From Edaphochlamys debaryana (Eukaryota > Chlorophyta > Chlorophyceae > Chlamydomonadales), in NCBI GenBank assembly GCA_016858145.1, contig JAEHOE010000143.1:1-64000 (forward strand): a stretch of 64,000 bases of DNA. Direction: 5' to 3'. Made by a program: the position numbers and the translations under genes. This document shows, one piece after another, positions 50,501 to 62,658 of this stretch. How positions within the stretch are numbered: position 1 is the stretch's first letter; each line of letters begins with the position of its first letter. Below the pieces are notes generated by a model. The model saw only the letters and a list, made by a program, of their open reading frames with translations, made no database searches and had not been told where the DNA came from.

Positions 50501-51914
50501 CGGGGCTGAAGGGCGTCGCGGTCCGATGCTGAAGCAACGCCCTCGACTTCAGGGGGCCGAAAGGTCCGAGATTCTGGGACATGACGCTTGAGCTCCTTTC
50601 CCACACCCCCGGTCCTGTCCCCATCTCAGGTGAGGGCCGCGTGCACCAGTGCCTTCGCTACAACCGGGACAAGCTCTCGGAGCAGTGCCGCAACGAGGAG
50701 ATGAAGCTTGCGGCCCTTGAGTACCGCGACATCCGCCTGCGCCCCAAGCTCAACAAGCTCTGCTCGGAGGAGAAGGCTGTTTACTGCAAGGTGTGCATGA
50801 GGACGCAGATTGCTGTTCTGGGCCACCTGCACGGGCTGCTGCCTAGTACGGCGCGAGCAATTTCATGTTTGCTATGCGGGCACTAACTACCCACACGCCC
50901 CAGAACCTGTGTGTGCTTGCTGCTCTGCACATCTTCAAAGCTTGTGCCCCAACCGTCCTCCCCTGTTTCTCAGGACGTCAAGCCCGGCAAGGCCCGCGTC
51001 ATCAAGTGCCTGATGGAGAACATGGCGCAGCCCAACTTCGGCGAGGAGTGCAAGGAGGAACTGCAGAAGCGCGAGGACATGATGAAGTCCGACTACCGGT
51101 ATGACTTCGGTGTCTTCTCCAACTGCGAGTCTGACGTGGAGACCTACTGCAAGGAGGCTAAGACCAAGCTCCGCGGCAACGCCACTGTCCTCAAGTGCCT
51201 GGTTGACAACTTCAAGGACCTGGCTGAGCAGTGCCAGACTGAGATGTCCCGCGCTGTGCGCCTTGCCCTTTGGGACTACAAGCCTGGCTCCGCGCTCACC
51301 ACCGCTTGCGACAACGACGTGGAGTCGCAGTGCCCTCGGGTGGGTTGGCCCGTTGCCGTCTGGTCATGCATTTACGATGGGATAAGGGTTCCCTGTCGGG
51401 CATCTGTGCACGTCGCCTCTGGGCTCACCCAATCACGTGTCAAAACTGGCGTTTTCGCATCTATGCGGCTTGGCGTTGTGGCTCATACGCCCTTGTCCTC
51501 TTTGCATCCCCACCCTTCTACCCACAGGGAGCTCGCAGCCGCGCTGGCGCTGTCTTCACCATTGGTGCCGTTGGCCGCTGCCTCTCCAAGTCTCTGGTGG
51601 AGGGCAAGCGCCTGGAGAGCAAGTGCCGTGCTCTTGTGCTGGTCGCTGCCCCCAAGGATGCGCGCGTGTACTTCGACCACCCGGAGTCCACTTCTGCCCT
51701 TATCCAAAAGATTGCTCAGGTGCAGCAAGCTGCGGGCCTGGAGTCCGTGCTTGTGGACACCGACAGCAGCACCGTCACCGTGACGGGCTGGGTGGCGCTG
51801 GCCTGCATCATCTCGCTCATCGTGGTCTTTGTAGGTGGTGCGGTGATGCTCTATAAGCGCCTGATTGGCGCGGAGAAGCCGCACACTCTGCACATCAAGT
51901 CTGGTGACGCGTAG
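47582..51914 (+). CDS. GLG1: Golgi apparatus protein 1-like (Cys-rich GLG1 family)
   Basis: Type I membrane glycoprotein of the Golgi/secretory route. Animal GLG1 binds fibroblast growth factors, E-selectin and TGF-beta family proteins; the algal role is unknown. Thirteen exons: 47582-47777, 47806-47964, 48026-48112, 48206-48290, 48368-48428, 48492-48596, 48705-49043, 49220-49405, 49587-49780, 50137-50492, 50630-50790, 50974-51339 and 51528-51914, giving 893 residues in frame. Signal peptide (WTLVALALGAHLLLACA). More than ten repeats have the pattern AC..D...CKDV.PG...V..CL.DN......C, for example FCKDVEPGHMRVQECLEDN and YCKDVKPGKARVIKCLMEN. Near the C-terminus is one membrane helix (WVALACIISLIVVFVGGAVM), then a short basic cytosolic tail. 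The introns are short and lack the G-run/C-run bias of the neighbouring genes. Confidence 0.93.
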
Positions 51915-53139
51915 TGCTCAGTGCTAGGACATGGTGCAGGAGTGAGGGATTAGGTAGATCTGGCGGTCTCACATGGACTGCTAGGTGGGATGTGGGTATG
52001 AGCCTGAAAGATGGGATAGGGGGCAGGGCGGTCAGGGGGAAGGAGAAACGGGGAGGAGGTCAGGGCGGTCAGGGCAAGGTCGTACTTGCACAGGGCTGGT
52101 ATATCTGTAGGCCGGGGGTTGGCCAGGCTGCAGAGGCATGCATTAACTGGTGACAGCATCATTGAAGGACATGTGGGCTGGACGCGCTGTTGCGCACAAT
52201 ACTGGCGTGGGTTAGCGTGACCCTGACAATTCGGGCGGTGGACTACTGGGGACGGCAGCCTGCCAGGCTGGAGGATATGTAAAAGCCAACCTGCGTGTCG
52301 TGATGTTCGAAGTCTGTTCCGCTGATTTGGTCAAATGGATATTTGAGATACAGTACAGCATACCGGTAGTAGCAGGTCCTCCTCATAGTCATGCGCAGCG
52401 GAATGACCCCTGGGGTGCCGGAGGGGCTGGAGCGGAGTTGAGGCCCAAGTATGGGCGGGAGGGCCGGTGTCCGCAGGGGCCATGCAGCCTCGTTTAGAAG
52501 ACGACAGGGGGAGGCATCGCCCCCGCATAGCACACAAGCAGCAAGGCTGTCTAGCACAACACGGAGCGGTATGCGCGGACGACAGGGGGATGCAGCTTAA
52601 CGTGACAGAGCTGAGCGCACGCGAGAGAAGCACAAAGCAGGTCCAGCAACAGGGCGTCTTGCCCGAGTATGGGCGGGAGGGATATCTTGCCATCCCGCCC
52701 AACTGCGCTTTGCCAGGCAGGCCCCTTCCATGCTCTGCGGTCAAGGTGGGGACACTTGCCGGCGGGCTGCTGGACACGGGAGTGAACGTGGATGAGGGTC
52801 CGGGGTCAGGGTGACCGTGAGCGGGCGGGTGGGCAAGGATGTGAAGGATGGTGGGAACTGTGCGCCGTGCGTTTCGGCGGCGAGCAACTATACAACACTG
52901 AGAGAACCTGGATGTGCTTTGCATTTGTTAGCACCCACGCCCCGCCTCGCCGGGCGAGCGGCCCATTCCACGAGTACGGAAGTGTTGACTTGTTGACCAG
53001 CTGAGACGCGAACACACAACGACAACAAGCAGCACCGTTGCCTATACTCGACTAGAACAAGCAACGCATCACAGTCAGTCCTCAAGAGAAGAGGTTACCT
53101 TTCGCTTCAACAATTGCGGCCCCCGCGCCGAGCGCTCAA
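51915..53139. other. Intergenic region
   Basis: This is the 3' UTR of the GLG1-like gene and the promoter of the small membrane protein. A word tatgggcgggaggg is repeated near 52450 and 52668. No gene was recognised. Confidence 0.5.
52278..52282 (+). terminator. TGTAA poly(A) signal candidate, GLG1-like gene
   Basis: TGTAA about 365 bp after the stop codon, in the right orientation for the green-algal polyadenylation signal. Confidence 0.4.
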
Positions 53140-53902
53140 ATGGCCGCAGACGGCTTCACAGAGCCCTTCGCTCCATATGTGGTTCCTCTCGTGCTTCTCG
53201 GGCTGACCTTGCTGACGCTGTTCATCACTTTCGCTCACCGGAAGAAGCAGCGGCCGTCGCGGGAGCTGAAGAACCTGCTGGACGGGCAGCAGCAGGCTCC
53301 TGAGGAGGCAGGGAGCGTCATGGTCTCGGATGTAAGGGCCGCTCAAGCAATTGACGGGATCGGACCCGCGCGTTGACCGGCGCCGACGTCGACGTCTGCT
53401 ACCCTCCTTCTGCAGGGCGAGGGTCACATTGTCCGGCGCTCGACTAGGTGCGTCAGGGCTTCTGGGGCATTACCCGGCACCGGTAGGGTCTGGTGCAAGC
53501 ACTGGCCACCCAGCACCCACAAGTCTCTGCACCGACATGCTTGCACCCTCCGCAACAGGGCCCGCAAGCCTGTCACGCCCGCGCCCACAGTCACGGCCAC
53601 CCCCCGCCGCACCCGCTCTACCAAGGCAACGGAGGCGGTGGAGGTAGGTGCCCTACTGCGTTCTATCCCAGGGCGTTCCGTTATGTGCACCTGCTGGGCT
53701 GCTTTCGTACGGCCCTGGCACGCAGCCTGACCATCCTTGTGCCCTTTGGCTTGTCTCGCAGGCCACCCCGACTAAGACGCCATCGGTGACGCCCCGCCGC
53801 TCTCGTCGGACCGTCACTGCCGAGGCTGCAGACGAGAAGTCCGCAGACGAGGCTCCTGCCAGCCCACCCCGATCCACTCGGCGCCGGACTCCGCGGGTGT
53901 AG
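53140..53902 (+). CDS. Small single-pass membrane protein with TPRR motifs, unknown function
   Basis: I do not recognise this family. Four exons (53140-53331, 53416-53447, 53559-53643, 53762-53902) give 149 residues with correct phases and GT-AG sites. A short N-terminus is followed by one hydrophobic helix (YVVPLVLLGLTLLTLFITFA), a basic stop-transfer stretch (HRKKQRPSRELK), and a polar tail. The tail has repeated basic Ser/Thr-Pro words: TPRRTRST, TPRRSRRT, PPRSTRRR and a C-terminal TPRV. The layout suggests a tail facing the cytosol or nucleoplasm, possibly binding nucleic acid or being phosphorylated; this is inference. A dead inverted partial copy lies at 45193-45580. Confidence 0.75.
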
Positions 53903-54882
53903 GCCACGAATACCACCACCCAATCATACTCGACAAACTCAGACTATGGCCGAGCGGCCTGAAAGTTGACTGCCACTTGACTTGACAAGACCGGCTGGTT
54001 ACCAGAGCATGATACTTACTGACTGCACGCAGGGGCACAAGCCCCTGGCGAGCTAGAGACACCTCTGAAGTACATGGCTAGGACAGGGGGGACAAGCAGG
54101 GCCCAATGGGGCAGACAGACCGCGGCTTTGCAGCCGGGTTGGAGGAGTAGCATCGGACGTAACGGCGCTTGAGCCGTAGTTGCGGGAGCATCGGGGAAAT
54201 GGGTCCCTGGTTAGCGAGTCCGCGCTCCAAAAGGGCGCATGGACATGATGCACTGAGTCTAGGACGGACTGCGGGTTTCAGATGGTTGGCTACGGTTGGC
54301 TGCCTTCCGGGATGACAGCAACCCACGTCAACCGGCTGCTGACTGATAAGAGAGTTATCTGGTGTGTACGGCGGTCGATGACCGTGACCGCCGGGCTCGA
54401 TTGATGGGCTTGATCTCGGGGAACGGATGGGTGGTTGGTCCTCAGTGCGCTCCTTGCACGGGTTAACACGGCTCCAACGAGCCTGCAGAACTTCACGCAC
54501 TGATGGCGTATGGCCGTCTTGCCATGTCTCAGGCCCTGTAACCTACTGCCTGGGCTACTTCGGCATTGCTAACTGCGCCCTAGGCCCAGGCTATAATGCC
54601 AGCCAACATGTGCCGGACCTAGCGCCCCGATTTCCTGGGCCCGCTCACTTCCAGTCCTTCGCCTACAATCCCAGGCCACACAACAGCAACGCTGTTCCTT
54701 CCTACTTGCCCGGTCCGAATTTGCCTAACAACCTGCGGTGAACAGACCTCTAGAAGGACGGCCAGTGGTGCTGCGGAGCTTGCCCCACATCCCATAGGCA
54801 CAAAAGGTCCAGCCGCTCCCCCCAATGCACCACCACGCCCTTGCGGCGCATTGCCAGCCCAGCTAGTGATGCAGTGGCCTGC
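53903..54882. other. Intergenic region between convergent genes
   Basis: This contains the 3' ends of the small membrane protein (+) and the DUF1517 gene (-). No gene, RNA or repeat was recognised. Confidence 0.5.
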
Positions 54883-57499
54883 TCACAGCAGAGCCAGGTT
54901 GGGGAAGTCCGCCAGGAGCTCATCCTTGCTGTAGCTGTCACCCTCGGCCTGCGTGGTGGAGCAGGGGGCGAGAAGAACGTCGGCGTTGGGAGTACGGGCA
55001 CCGCCCATAACAAACTCTTGCTGTCTAGTGCCAGTGGTCACCGCTGTGCAACCCTGCCGACCGTCTTGCACCTGCCCCCCGCCTTTGCCTCAGTTCCAGC
55101 GCTGAAGCTACCGGTCCTGTGCCCTTGCCAGGCAGCATTGAGCCGCTGGACGAGTTTGCAGGACCCCACCGGGTCGACAGCCCATGCCCCACGCACCTGC
55201 GGCGTCCACAGCAGCTCGAAGGCCAGCAGCGTGTCAGGGGACACGGAGCCCAGCACCGTCAGCGCCTTGCGCATATCCTGCATCAGGGGGCACGGGAATG
55301 GGGGAATCCACAGGTGAAGACACTGGCCAGGGGGCACTGCCGCTGCCCTCCTCGCCCTGCTTGCGCCCACCTGCTGCCCCGTGATCTTGGGCAGCTTGAG
55401 CTTCCCCTCGGTGGCCACCACGAGGGTGCAGCACAGCCACATGTCCAGGCCCACGTCTGGGGCACGGGAGGGAGGGGCGGGGATGAGGAAGGGGCAAGGG
55501 ACGGTGATGACCCCAGCATTGCAATCGGGCCATGCATGCCGTGGCCGACGTGAGACAGCCATCCGCGCTGTTGATGGCGGGCGGCGCGGCTGTCCAATTG
55601 TCCATGCCAGCCGTCATGCCCGGGCGCCTCACCCGGCCCGCTGGTGGACGAGTCCATGGCCCGCTTGCGGATGCGGCCGTCCACGTTGGACAGGGTCTCC
55701 TCCTTGAACTTGGTCCGCTCCTCCAGGGACACCTGCGGCCAGGCGTCGTGCGTCAGGCAGCGCCCCAGCCCACAGGCAGGCAGATGGGCAGCGGCACTCC
55801 GTCAGCGCCAGCGCTGCGCTGCCAGGACCCCGTCAGGGTGCCGCTGCACCAAAGGTGCTTTCGCTCGGGAGGCCTCGTGCTGGGCTGCTGGCCTTCCCTT
55901 CGTTCCCCGCTCGGCGGGTGCCGCGGCAGCCCTTGCCGGCGGGAGGGGCTCCGGGCTCACCTCGTTGAACTTCTGCTCGCACTCGTCCAGGTTGTCAAAC
56001 ACCTTGCCCGCGGTCTGGCCGTACGCGCAGTACTCCATGTTACGGAGCAGCTTGGTCACGGTCTCTGGGACAAGGGGAAGCGGGCGGTAAGGTCGGAAAG
56101 GCAAGGGAGTTGCTGGAGGGGCGGTCGCTGTGGAGCGGGCGGTGAGGGTGCCTTGGGAGATCGAAGCATAGGCGGCCCTGCTTGACCAACCATCCCTTGC
56201 CCCGCATCCCAGTGCCCACTCAAACCCTGGTCCCCCATCCCCTCGGCATCCCCAGCAAGGTGCGCGTCGCAGATTGGTTGCAGCTCCCTTCCCCTCCTGC
56301 CAGCACCCTGCTTGGCGCCCCTTCCTTCCGGGCCCCGCCCCACCCTGCAGGATGTAGTGCAGGCTCTCCTCGTCGTCCGTGTCGAACAGCTCGCTCAGGC
56401 GCTCCAGGTCCTTCTGCCACTTGCGCACGTCGCCGAACAGGCCGACCTGCAGCGGGGCGGGTAACGGGGAAGTGGTGGCCAGGTGTTCTGGGCCGCGCCA
56501 AATGTGGCCATGTCGATAATGCCTCAAGGTCTACCCGGCAACCTCCAGGATGTCTGCCGGCAAGGCGGCTGAACAGAAGCCTGCAAACAGGAACTCTCCT
56601 GAACTCCACCTCCTGTCCCACCGCAACAGACATGAATGGCTACCCGCCCGCTCCCCTAGGTCCCCGGCTCGCAGCCCCTCCTGTGCGCCCACCTGGACCT
56701 TGAGGACCGTGTAGGTCTCCTCGTAGTCGTCATCTTCGGGCGGGGGATGGGGGGAGGGGTTTGAAAGGCAAGTTAGCAGGAGGACGCAAGCAAGAGCGAG
56801 AGCAGTCGTTGGGGTGGTTGGCGCCCTGGCAGCAAGCCAAGGGGTGAGAAGCCGTTGCACAGAACAGACAGCTTCCACTGAGTTCGAGGCATTCCGGGGC
56901 AAATCGCCTCAGTTCCCGCCGGTGCCGGTTCAAGCCTTGGACAGCGCAACTGGCCCCCAGCAGAGATCTCCCGAGAGCGCCGCAACACACCTCCGCCAAA
57001 CCCAAAGAAGTAGACGCCAGGGCGAGAGACCGCCTCGGTCCTGCCAGGATCAAGCGGAGGGGAGGGTGTTGGTAGGGGGGGGGCGAGAAGGCATGCGCGC
57101 GACGGGGCACAAGTTACCGCGTAGGCAGTACGCGTCCCGTCAGACATGCTGCAGGCATGCCCCTCCACGTGCCCCCAGCCCGCCCTGCCAGCGGCGGCTG
57201 CTCACCTGATAGAGGCGCCACGCTTAGCAACGGTGGAAACGGCCTGACGAGGCGTGGCCGCAGGGTTGGCCTGGGCACAAGGCCGGAAGCTTACGGGCGA
57301 CCGGCGCGTGCTGAAGGCGGGGGCCAGGCGGCCGCTAGCCTGCGTGGGGCAGAAGGAAGAAACGCGGTGGGTTCCCACCCCCCAAAGCCGTGCGACCGGC
57401 TGCTGAGCTGGGCCAACCCCCAACTCAGTTCGTGAGCGCGACTGCAGGTCTTACCTCCCGACGCGCCCCGAGGGTGCTGCGTTGCGACGCGGCCAGCAT
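54883..57499 (-). CDS. DUF1517 family plastid membrane protein
   Basis: Member of a cyanobacterial and plastid family (DUF1517) of unknown biochemical role. Ten exons on the - strand: 57499-57455, 57339-57206, 57040-56991, 56733-56693, 56446-56344, 56064-55961, 55732-55633, 55456-55371, 55277-55197 and 54948-54883, giving 269 residues in frame. The first 60 or so residues (MLAASQRSTLGARRE and a basic Ser/Ala/Arg-rich stretch) look like a chloroplast transit peptide. A Gly/Phe linker (VYFFGFGG) and an acidic DDDYEETYTVLKVQ follow. Then comes the conserved domain: DLERLSELFDTDDEESLHYI, TVTKLLRNMEYCAYG, LEERTKFKEETLSNVDGRI, LVVATEGKLKLPKITGQQ and LLAFELLWTPQAEGDSYSKD. It starts 418 bp from, and divergent to, the isopropylmalate isomerase gene. 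Confidence 0.9.
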
Positions 57500-57917
57500 G
57501 GTTTGGTCCCTGCATCACCACACATCGGCAGCACGCAGGCCACCAAGGCGCGTTCAGTGATCGAGACACTGATGGCGCTTGAGTGGTAGGGCGTGTCACC
57601 AACTAGCAGGGGTCGCCAAGCAGCGGCGGGTCGCGATGCCCCACCTGTGGAAGGTCGGCGTCTGTGGCTCCCCGATGGACCGGTGGTGCGTCAATTGGCT
57701 TGATCTACGGTCGTGTTGCAGCTGCTGCGTTAGAAACTCGAAGAGGGGGCTTTGTTGTTCAGGGCCTTCGGCTGCGATCGACCATCGGCCGCTCGCCAGC
57801 ACGGAAGGCCCGGCCTAGCCTTCACACTACTCCCCTTTGTACACAGCGCTTTAGGCAGTTGGTTGCCACATACCAGCCACACTTGTTTCCGAGCACGCGT
57901 CGCTCGAACCAGGAAAC
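57500..57917. promoter_or_regulatory. Divergent promoter region, DUF1517 / isopropylmalate isomerase
   Basis: 418 bp separate the start codons of two divergent genes, both apparently plastid targeted. It must hold both 5' UTRs and core promoters. No TATA-like element was identified with confidence. Confidence 0.6.
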
Positions 57918-60900
57918 ATGGCCACCCTGCACTCTTCCGTCGCTTGTGAGTTCCCTTAGGATTCAGCTCACAGCGCATATGGGTTGCCTACACGCACCAG
58001 ACAGCTTGGTTTGGAAAGAGACCGGCGATGATGGCTCTCTCCGCTCTCTTGCAGGCGCCACCGGCCGCGTTGCGCGCCGCTCCGTCAAGGTGTCGGCCGT
58101 GGCTGCCACGCCGACTCCTGCGCGCACCCCTGCCTCCACTGGCTCGGTGAGCGGCGGCCGGCTGGGGAAGCAGCACACGTTGCTCGTCGGAGGGTGCCTG
58201 AGGTTGTGGGGCAGGACCGAGTGCGCTCCGGGAAATTCAGGTGCAACGGAATCAAGGTTGGGTAGCCACCTACACAAGGAGGAAAGGGGCGGGGCCAGGT
58301 GGTGTGCCGCGCGATGGCACGCCGACCCTTGTCGCGTGGGCCTTCCTGGACCCTCCCGAAATCACGTCGCAGGTCAAGCGGGCTATGACCATGACGGAGA
58401 AGATCCTGGCGAACCACTCGGACAACGCGTCCGTGAAGCCGGGCGACAACATCTGGACCAAGGTGGACAAGCTCATGACCCACGACGTGTGCGGCCCGGG
58501 CACCTTCGGTATTTTCCAGAAGGAGTTCGGCCCGAACGCCAAGGTTTGGGATAACGAGCGCGTGGTGCTCATTCCCGACCACTACATCTTCACCTCGGAC
58601 GCCCGCGCCAACCGCAATGTGGACATCCTGCGGTGGGTGCCGCGGCATCGGAGCGGGGAGGGGGCGAGCGGGGAGGGCGGGGGAAGGGGAGGGTCCCGGC
58701 CGGGGTCGCCGGGTAGCTTGGGGGGTGGGGTTGCAGTCCAGGGCCGTCCCGGGCCGTCCCACCTTAGCAGCCCCCATGTCCTCACAGTGAGATGGCCGAC
58801 AAGTACAACATCAAGTACTTCTACGACATCAAGGACCGCTCCAACTTCAAGGCCAACCCGGACTACAAGGGCGTGTGCCACGTTGCCCTGGCGCAGGTGC
58901 GACCCTATCTAAAGCGGCGCCTGGGAGCAGCAGCGGACGGGGAAGGGGCACGACAGAGGGCTAGAGACAGGCCTGTTGTGCAGCGTGGGCCCTGGGGCTG
59001 GGGCTGGGCCTTGGGGTAGCAGCTGGGCTTGCTCGCTCGGGGGCCCGCAGGTACACCAACAAGCAAGCGGCTGGGGTGCGAAGCTTGCGTGGCAGCACTG
59101 CATCGCCCGTGGACCGGGCGCAGCTGCAGCAAGCGTTGGGGCTGCAGGCACAGTCGGCGCCCGCGCCCGCCGCGCTGCACGGCGATCCAGCACCAGGCTG
59201 CAGGACTTTCCCGGGTCGGCAGCAGCGCTGGTGGCCAGGCCGCATTTGAGGCCGCATGGGGCTCTCGGCCCTTCAACACCTGGTTGGATCCTGGAGCCTG
59301 CGTGGATCCTGGCGGGGGGCTTGCCTGGAGGCGCAGGCGGCCAGCGAGCGGCCCAGGAGTCACTGGAGGATTGCCCGCTGGCGCGCGCTCCAGGCGCCCC
59401 AGGGCCAGGGCCAAGCAAGCGCAGAGGCGAAGCGCTGCCCGATATCTATGGCTCGAATCCTCTCACCTGGCAGCGCTTGGCGTGCGGGTTGCTCATTTCG
59501 CGCGCCGGCTGCCCAGCAGCGCATGCGCTGGGGCCGTCGGTGGCGGGGCCACAACCTGGGAGCGACAAGACGGGCGGAGCCGCACGGGCGGCGCGGGCAG
59601 CCCCCTCGGAGCACTCCCGCGGCAGCCGCGAGTCGGGACACCTGGCCCCTGCCTGAAGGCGGGGCGAGGGGGGGAGAGAGCGGCGCGAGGGGCGTCGCCG
59701 AGCCCGCACGGCCCTGAACCTGGACCTGGCGCTGGCGGGCAGCTGGCGAGGCTTTCAGCGGGGGCCCCGGCTGCCAGCCGAGCCCATCAGGGCCGCGGCC
59801 TCTCCCTGCAGCCGGGGGGGCGGCGGCTGGCAGCCAGTTGCGCCCAGCTCGGGGCGGCGCTCAGCGCGGAGGGCCCGGGCCCCAGGGGGGCGACCTGCGG
59901 CGTGGTCGCTCCTCCGGAGCGGAGGAGCCCTGCCCCCCGGCCTGCATCTCGGGGCCACTGCATTGGCCCCCACACCCCTAGTGCAAGCCCTCCGACCGCC
60001 CCCCTCACATAACCCGCAACCGCCATTCAATCTTGTCACCTGCCCGCTCCGCCCGCCCTTGCCCCCGCAGGAGGGCCACTGCAAGCCCGGTGAGGTGCTG
60101 TTCGGCACCGACTCGCACACCTGCAACGCGGGCGCCTTCGGGCAGTTCGCCACGGGCGTGGGCAACACGGATGCGGGCTTCATCCTGGGCACCGGCAAGC
60201 TGCTGATCAAGGTGGGGCCGGGGGGGGGAAGGTGGAAAGGGCGGGAGGGGGAACGGAGCTTGAGAGCGGGATGGGGGTCAAATGCGCAGCGGGTGTTGTG
60301 TTATGGCGGCGGCAGCGTAGTTGGAGCGCGGGCCGGAGCGCAGGCTCAACTGGGTGGGGGATGGGAGAGAGGTGGGGAAAGGTGGAGGGGAGGTAGAGGT
60401 TGGTCGGACAGAGTTGGAGGCCTGTGGAGACGAGGGATGACGAGGGCCAGACAGGTGACGGGGAAGGGAGGGGCTGAGAGGGGCTGTCGGAGCGCTGAGG
60501 GTTGGCGGGGGCAAGCTGGCCAGCGATGTGCTGCACTGGGCAAGGACGGCTTCGTGCCAGCGGGGCGCGGTCAGGTGCCGCGAAGGCATCAAGAAATGGA
60601 CCTTGCCGGCTCCAGGACTAGGGAGTCTGCCGCTGCGGAGCCAGCGCTGACGCGTAGTCCCCTGCCCCCCCAGGTGCCCCCCACCATGCGCTTCCTGATG
60701 GACGGCGAGATGCCCGAGTACCTGCTGGCCAAGGACCTCATCCTGCAGGTAAAGGGGGAGAGGGGCTGAGGGGTCGGATGGGGGTGGGGGCCTGGGACTC
60801 TGGGGGAGGGGGGCTGTGGTAAGCCATGGCGGGGAATGAGGCCGGGAGCTTCCAGGGGTGGGGATCGGCAGTGCTGCGGGTTGCTGAGCAACCAACACCA

Positions 60901-62658
60901 ACGGACCAACCGACCCCATGCAGATCATTGGCGAGATCTCTGTGGCCGGCGCCACGTACAAGGCCATGGAGTTCGCGGGCAGCGCCATTGAGGGCATGAA
61001 CATGGACGAGCGCATGACCATCTGCAACATGGTGGTGGAGGCCGGAGGTGGGAGCGGAGGGAGGGGGGGGGGGGAGCGGATAGGGAGGGAGGGGAGCGGG
61101 GGAGGTGGAGAACTGGAAGGCGGTCGACAGCCGGGCGTCTACGCAGCCTTGCCGGACTGACCCGAAATCGCTACCCGGGCCTGCCGCTCGAGCCTGACCG
61201 CCCCTCGTCCCCTTGCTTTCTCCCCTCCAGGCAAGAACGGCGTAATCGCGCCCGACCAGACCACCTTCGACTACGTCAAGGCCCGCACCAACGAGGAGTT
61301 CCACCCCGTGTACACGGACGACAAGGCCAACGTGAGGGGGAGGGAGGGGGAAAGAGAGGGGGAGGGAGGAGGACAGAGGGCGACAGTTGGCAGGACGGGG
61401 GAGAGGAGGAGACGCAGAGGTGCAGGACGCTGTGCACATTCACCCTCAAGTCAGCGGCACCGGTCGAGGCTCGGCCTGACGACCTTCCCCTGCCTGTACC
61501 GCCAATTACCCACCCCCCTTCCCCCTCCCTCCCTCCCCAGTTCATTGCCGACTACAAGTGGGACGTGTCCAAGCTGGAGCCCCTGGTGGCCGCCCCCCAC
61601 TCCCCCGACAACCGCAAGCTGGCGCGCGAGTGCTCGGACGTCAAGATCGACCGCGTCTACATCGGCTCGTGCACGGGTGGGGCCGGGGGCCTGTAGGGGC
61701 CTCTGAAGCCGGGGAGGAGAAGGCCTGGAGGCATGTGGCGTGTCCGTAGGGCGTGCCTTGTGTGGACCTGCGTGGACCTGCTCTCCTCTGGTGAGTCTTC
61801 CGTCTCGCTTACCTACCCGCGCCCCCTCCCCCGTCCCCCAGGCGGCAAGACCGAGGACTTCCTGTCCGCGGCCAAGCTCTTCTACCGGGCCAAGCGCCAG
61901 GTCAAGGTGCCCACCTACCTGGTGCCCGCCACCCAGAAGGTCGGGCGGGAGCTAGGCGGAGGCGGGGAATTGGGGGAAAACACGGGAGAAGCGGGCGGGG
62001 CCACAGGGAGACCAGGGCGTTTTTGCCGTTGGTAGGGCGGTTCGGGCCCTGCGCGAGAGGCGGTACCGCCCCTTCTCGTCACCCATCCAACCATTGGCCC
62101 TCCGGCACCCCACCAACTCCGTGCCTTTGCCCTTACCTCGCCTTCCCCCCCCCTCTCCCAGGTGTGGGCCGACGTGTACACCACCCCGGTGCCCGGCTGC
62201 GACGGCAAGACGGCCGCCGAGATCTTCGAGGAGGCGGGCTGCGTCACCCCCGCCGCGCCCTCGTGCGCCGCCTGCCTGGGCGGGCCGCGCGACACCTTCG
62301 CCCGCATGAACGAGCCCGAGGTGGGGCGCCGCGCAGGGGGGCGGTGTGGGCTGGGTACCGAAGGGGGCCAGGACAGGACGATGCATGGACGAAATGGCAC
62401 GCACAGTGCATTGGTTGCACCGCCCGGCTTGCAATTGCCACCGCCCGTTCCCATCTTGCTTCACCCTGCGCTCCTGCCCCCTCTCACTGCGCCTGCCCCC
62501 TCCCCCTGCCTCCCCCCCAGGTGTGCGTGTCCACCACCAACCGCAACTTCCCCGGCCGCATGGGCCACAAGGAGGGCCAGATCTACCTGGCCTCGCCCTA
62601 CACCGCCGCCGCCTCGGCCCTCAAGGGCTTCGTCTGCGACCCCCGCGAGTACATGTAA
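57918..62658 (+). CDS. LEUC: 3-isopropylmalate dehydratase large subunit, plastid
   Basis: Isomerises 2- to 3-isopropylmalate in leucine synthesis, with a separate small subunit, in the plastid stroma. Twelve exons: 57918-57945, 58055-58146, 58373-58632, 58788-58896, 60071-60211, 60674-60748, 60924-61047, 61231-61331, 61541-61676, 61842-61939, 62162-62320 and 62521-62658, giving 486 residues in frame. A transit peptide ([20 protein letters not shown]) precedes the aconitase-type domain. Visible: [44 protein letters not shown], the [4Fe-4S] ligand Cys in IGSCTGGKTEDF, and the pair in PSCAACLGG. It ends with [17 protein letters not shown] and a C-terminal YM. The typical GSCTNGR is GSCTGGK here. 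The fourth intron is unusually long (1174 bp). Plant leucine-only and glucosinolate isoforms cannot be separated here, but leucine synthesis is expected. Confidence 0.95.
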
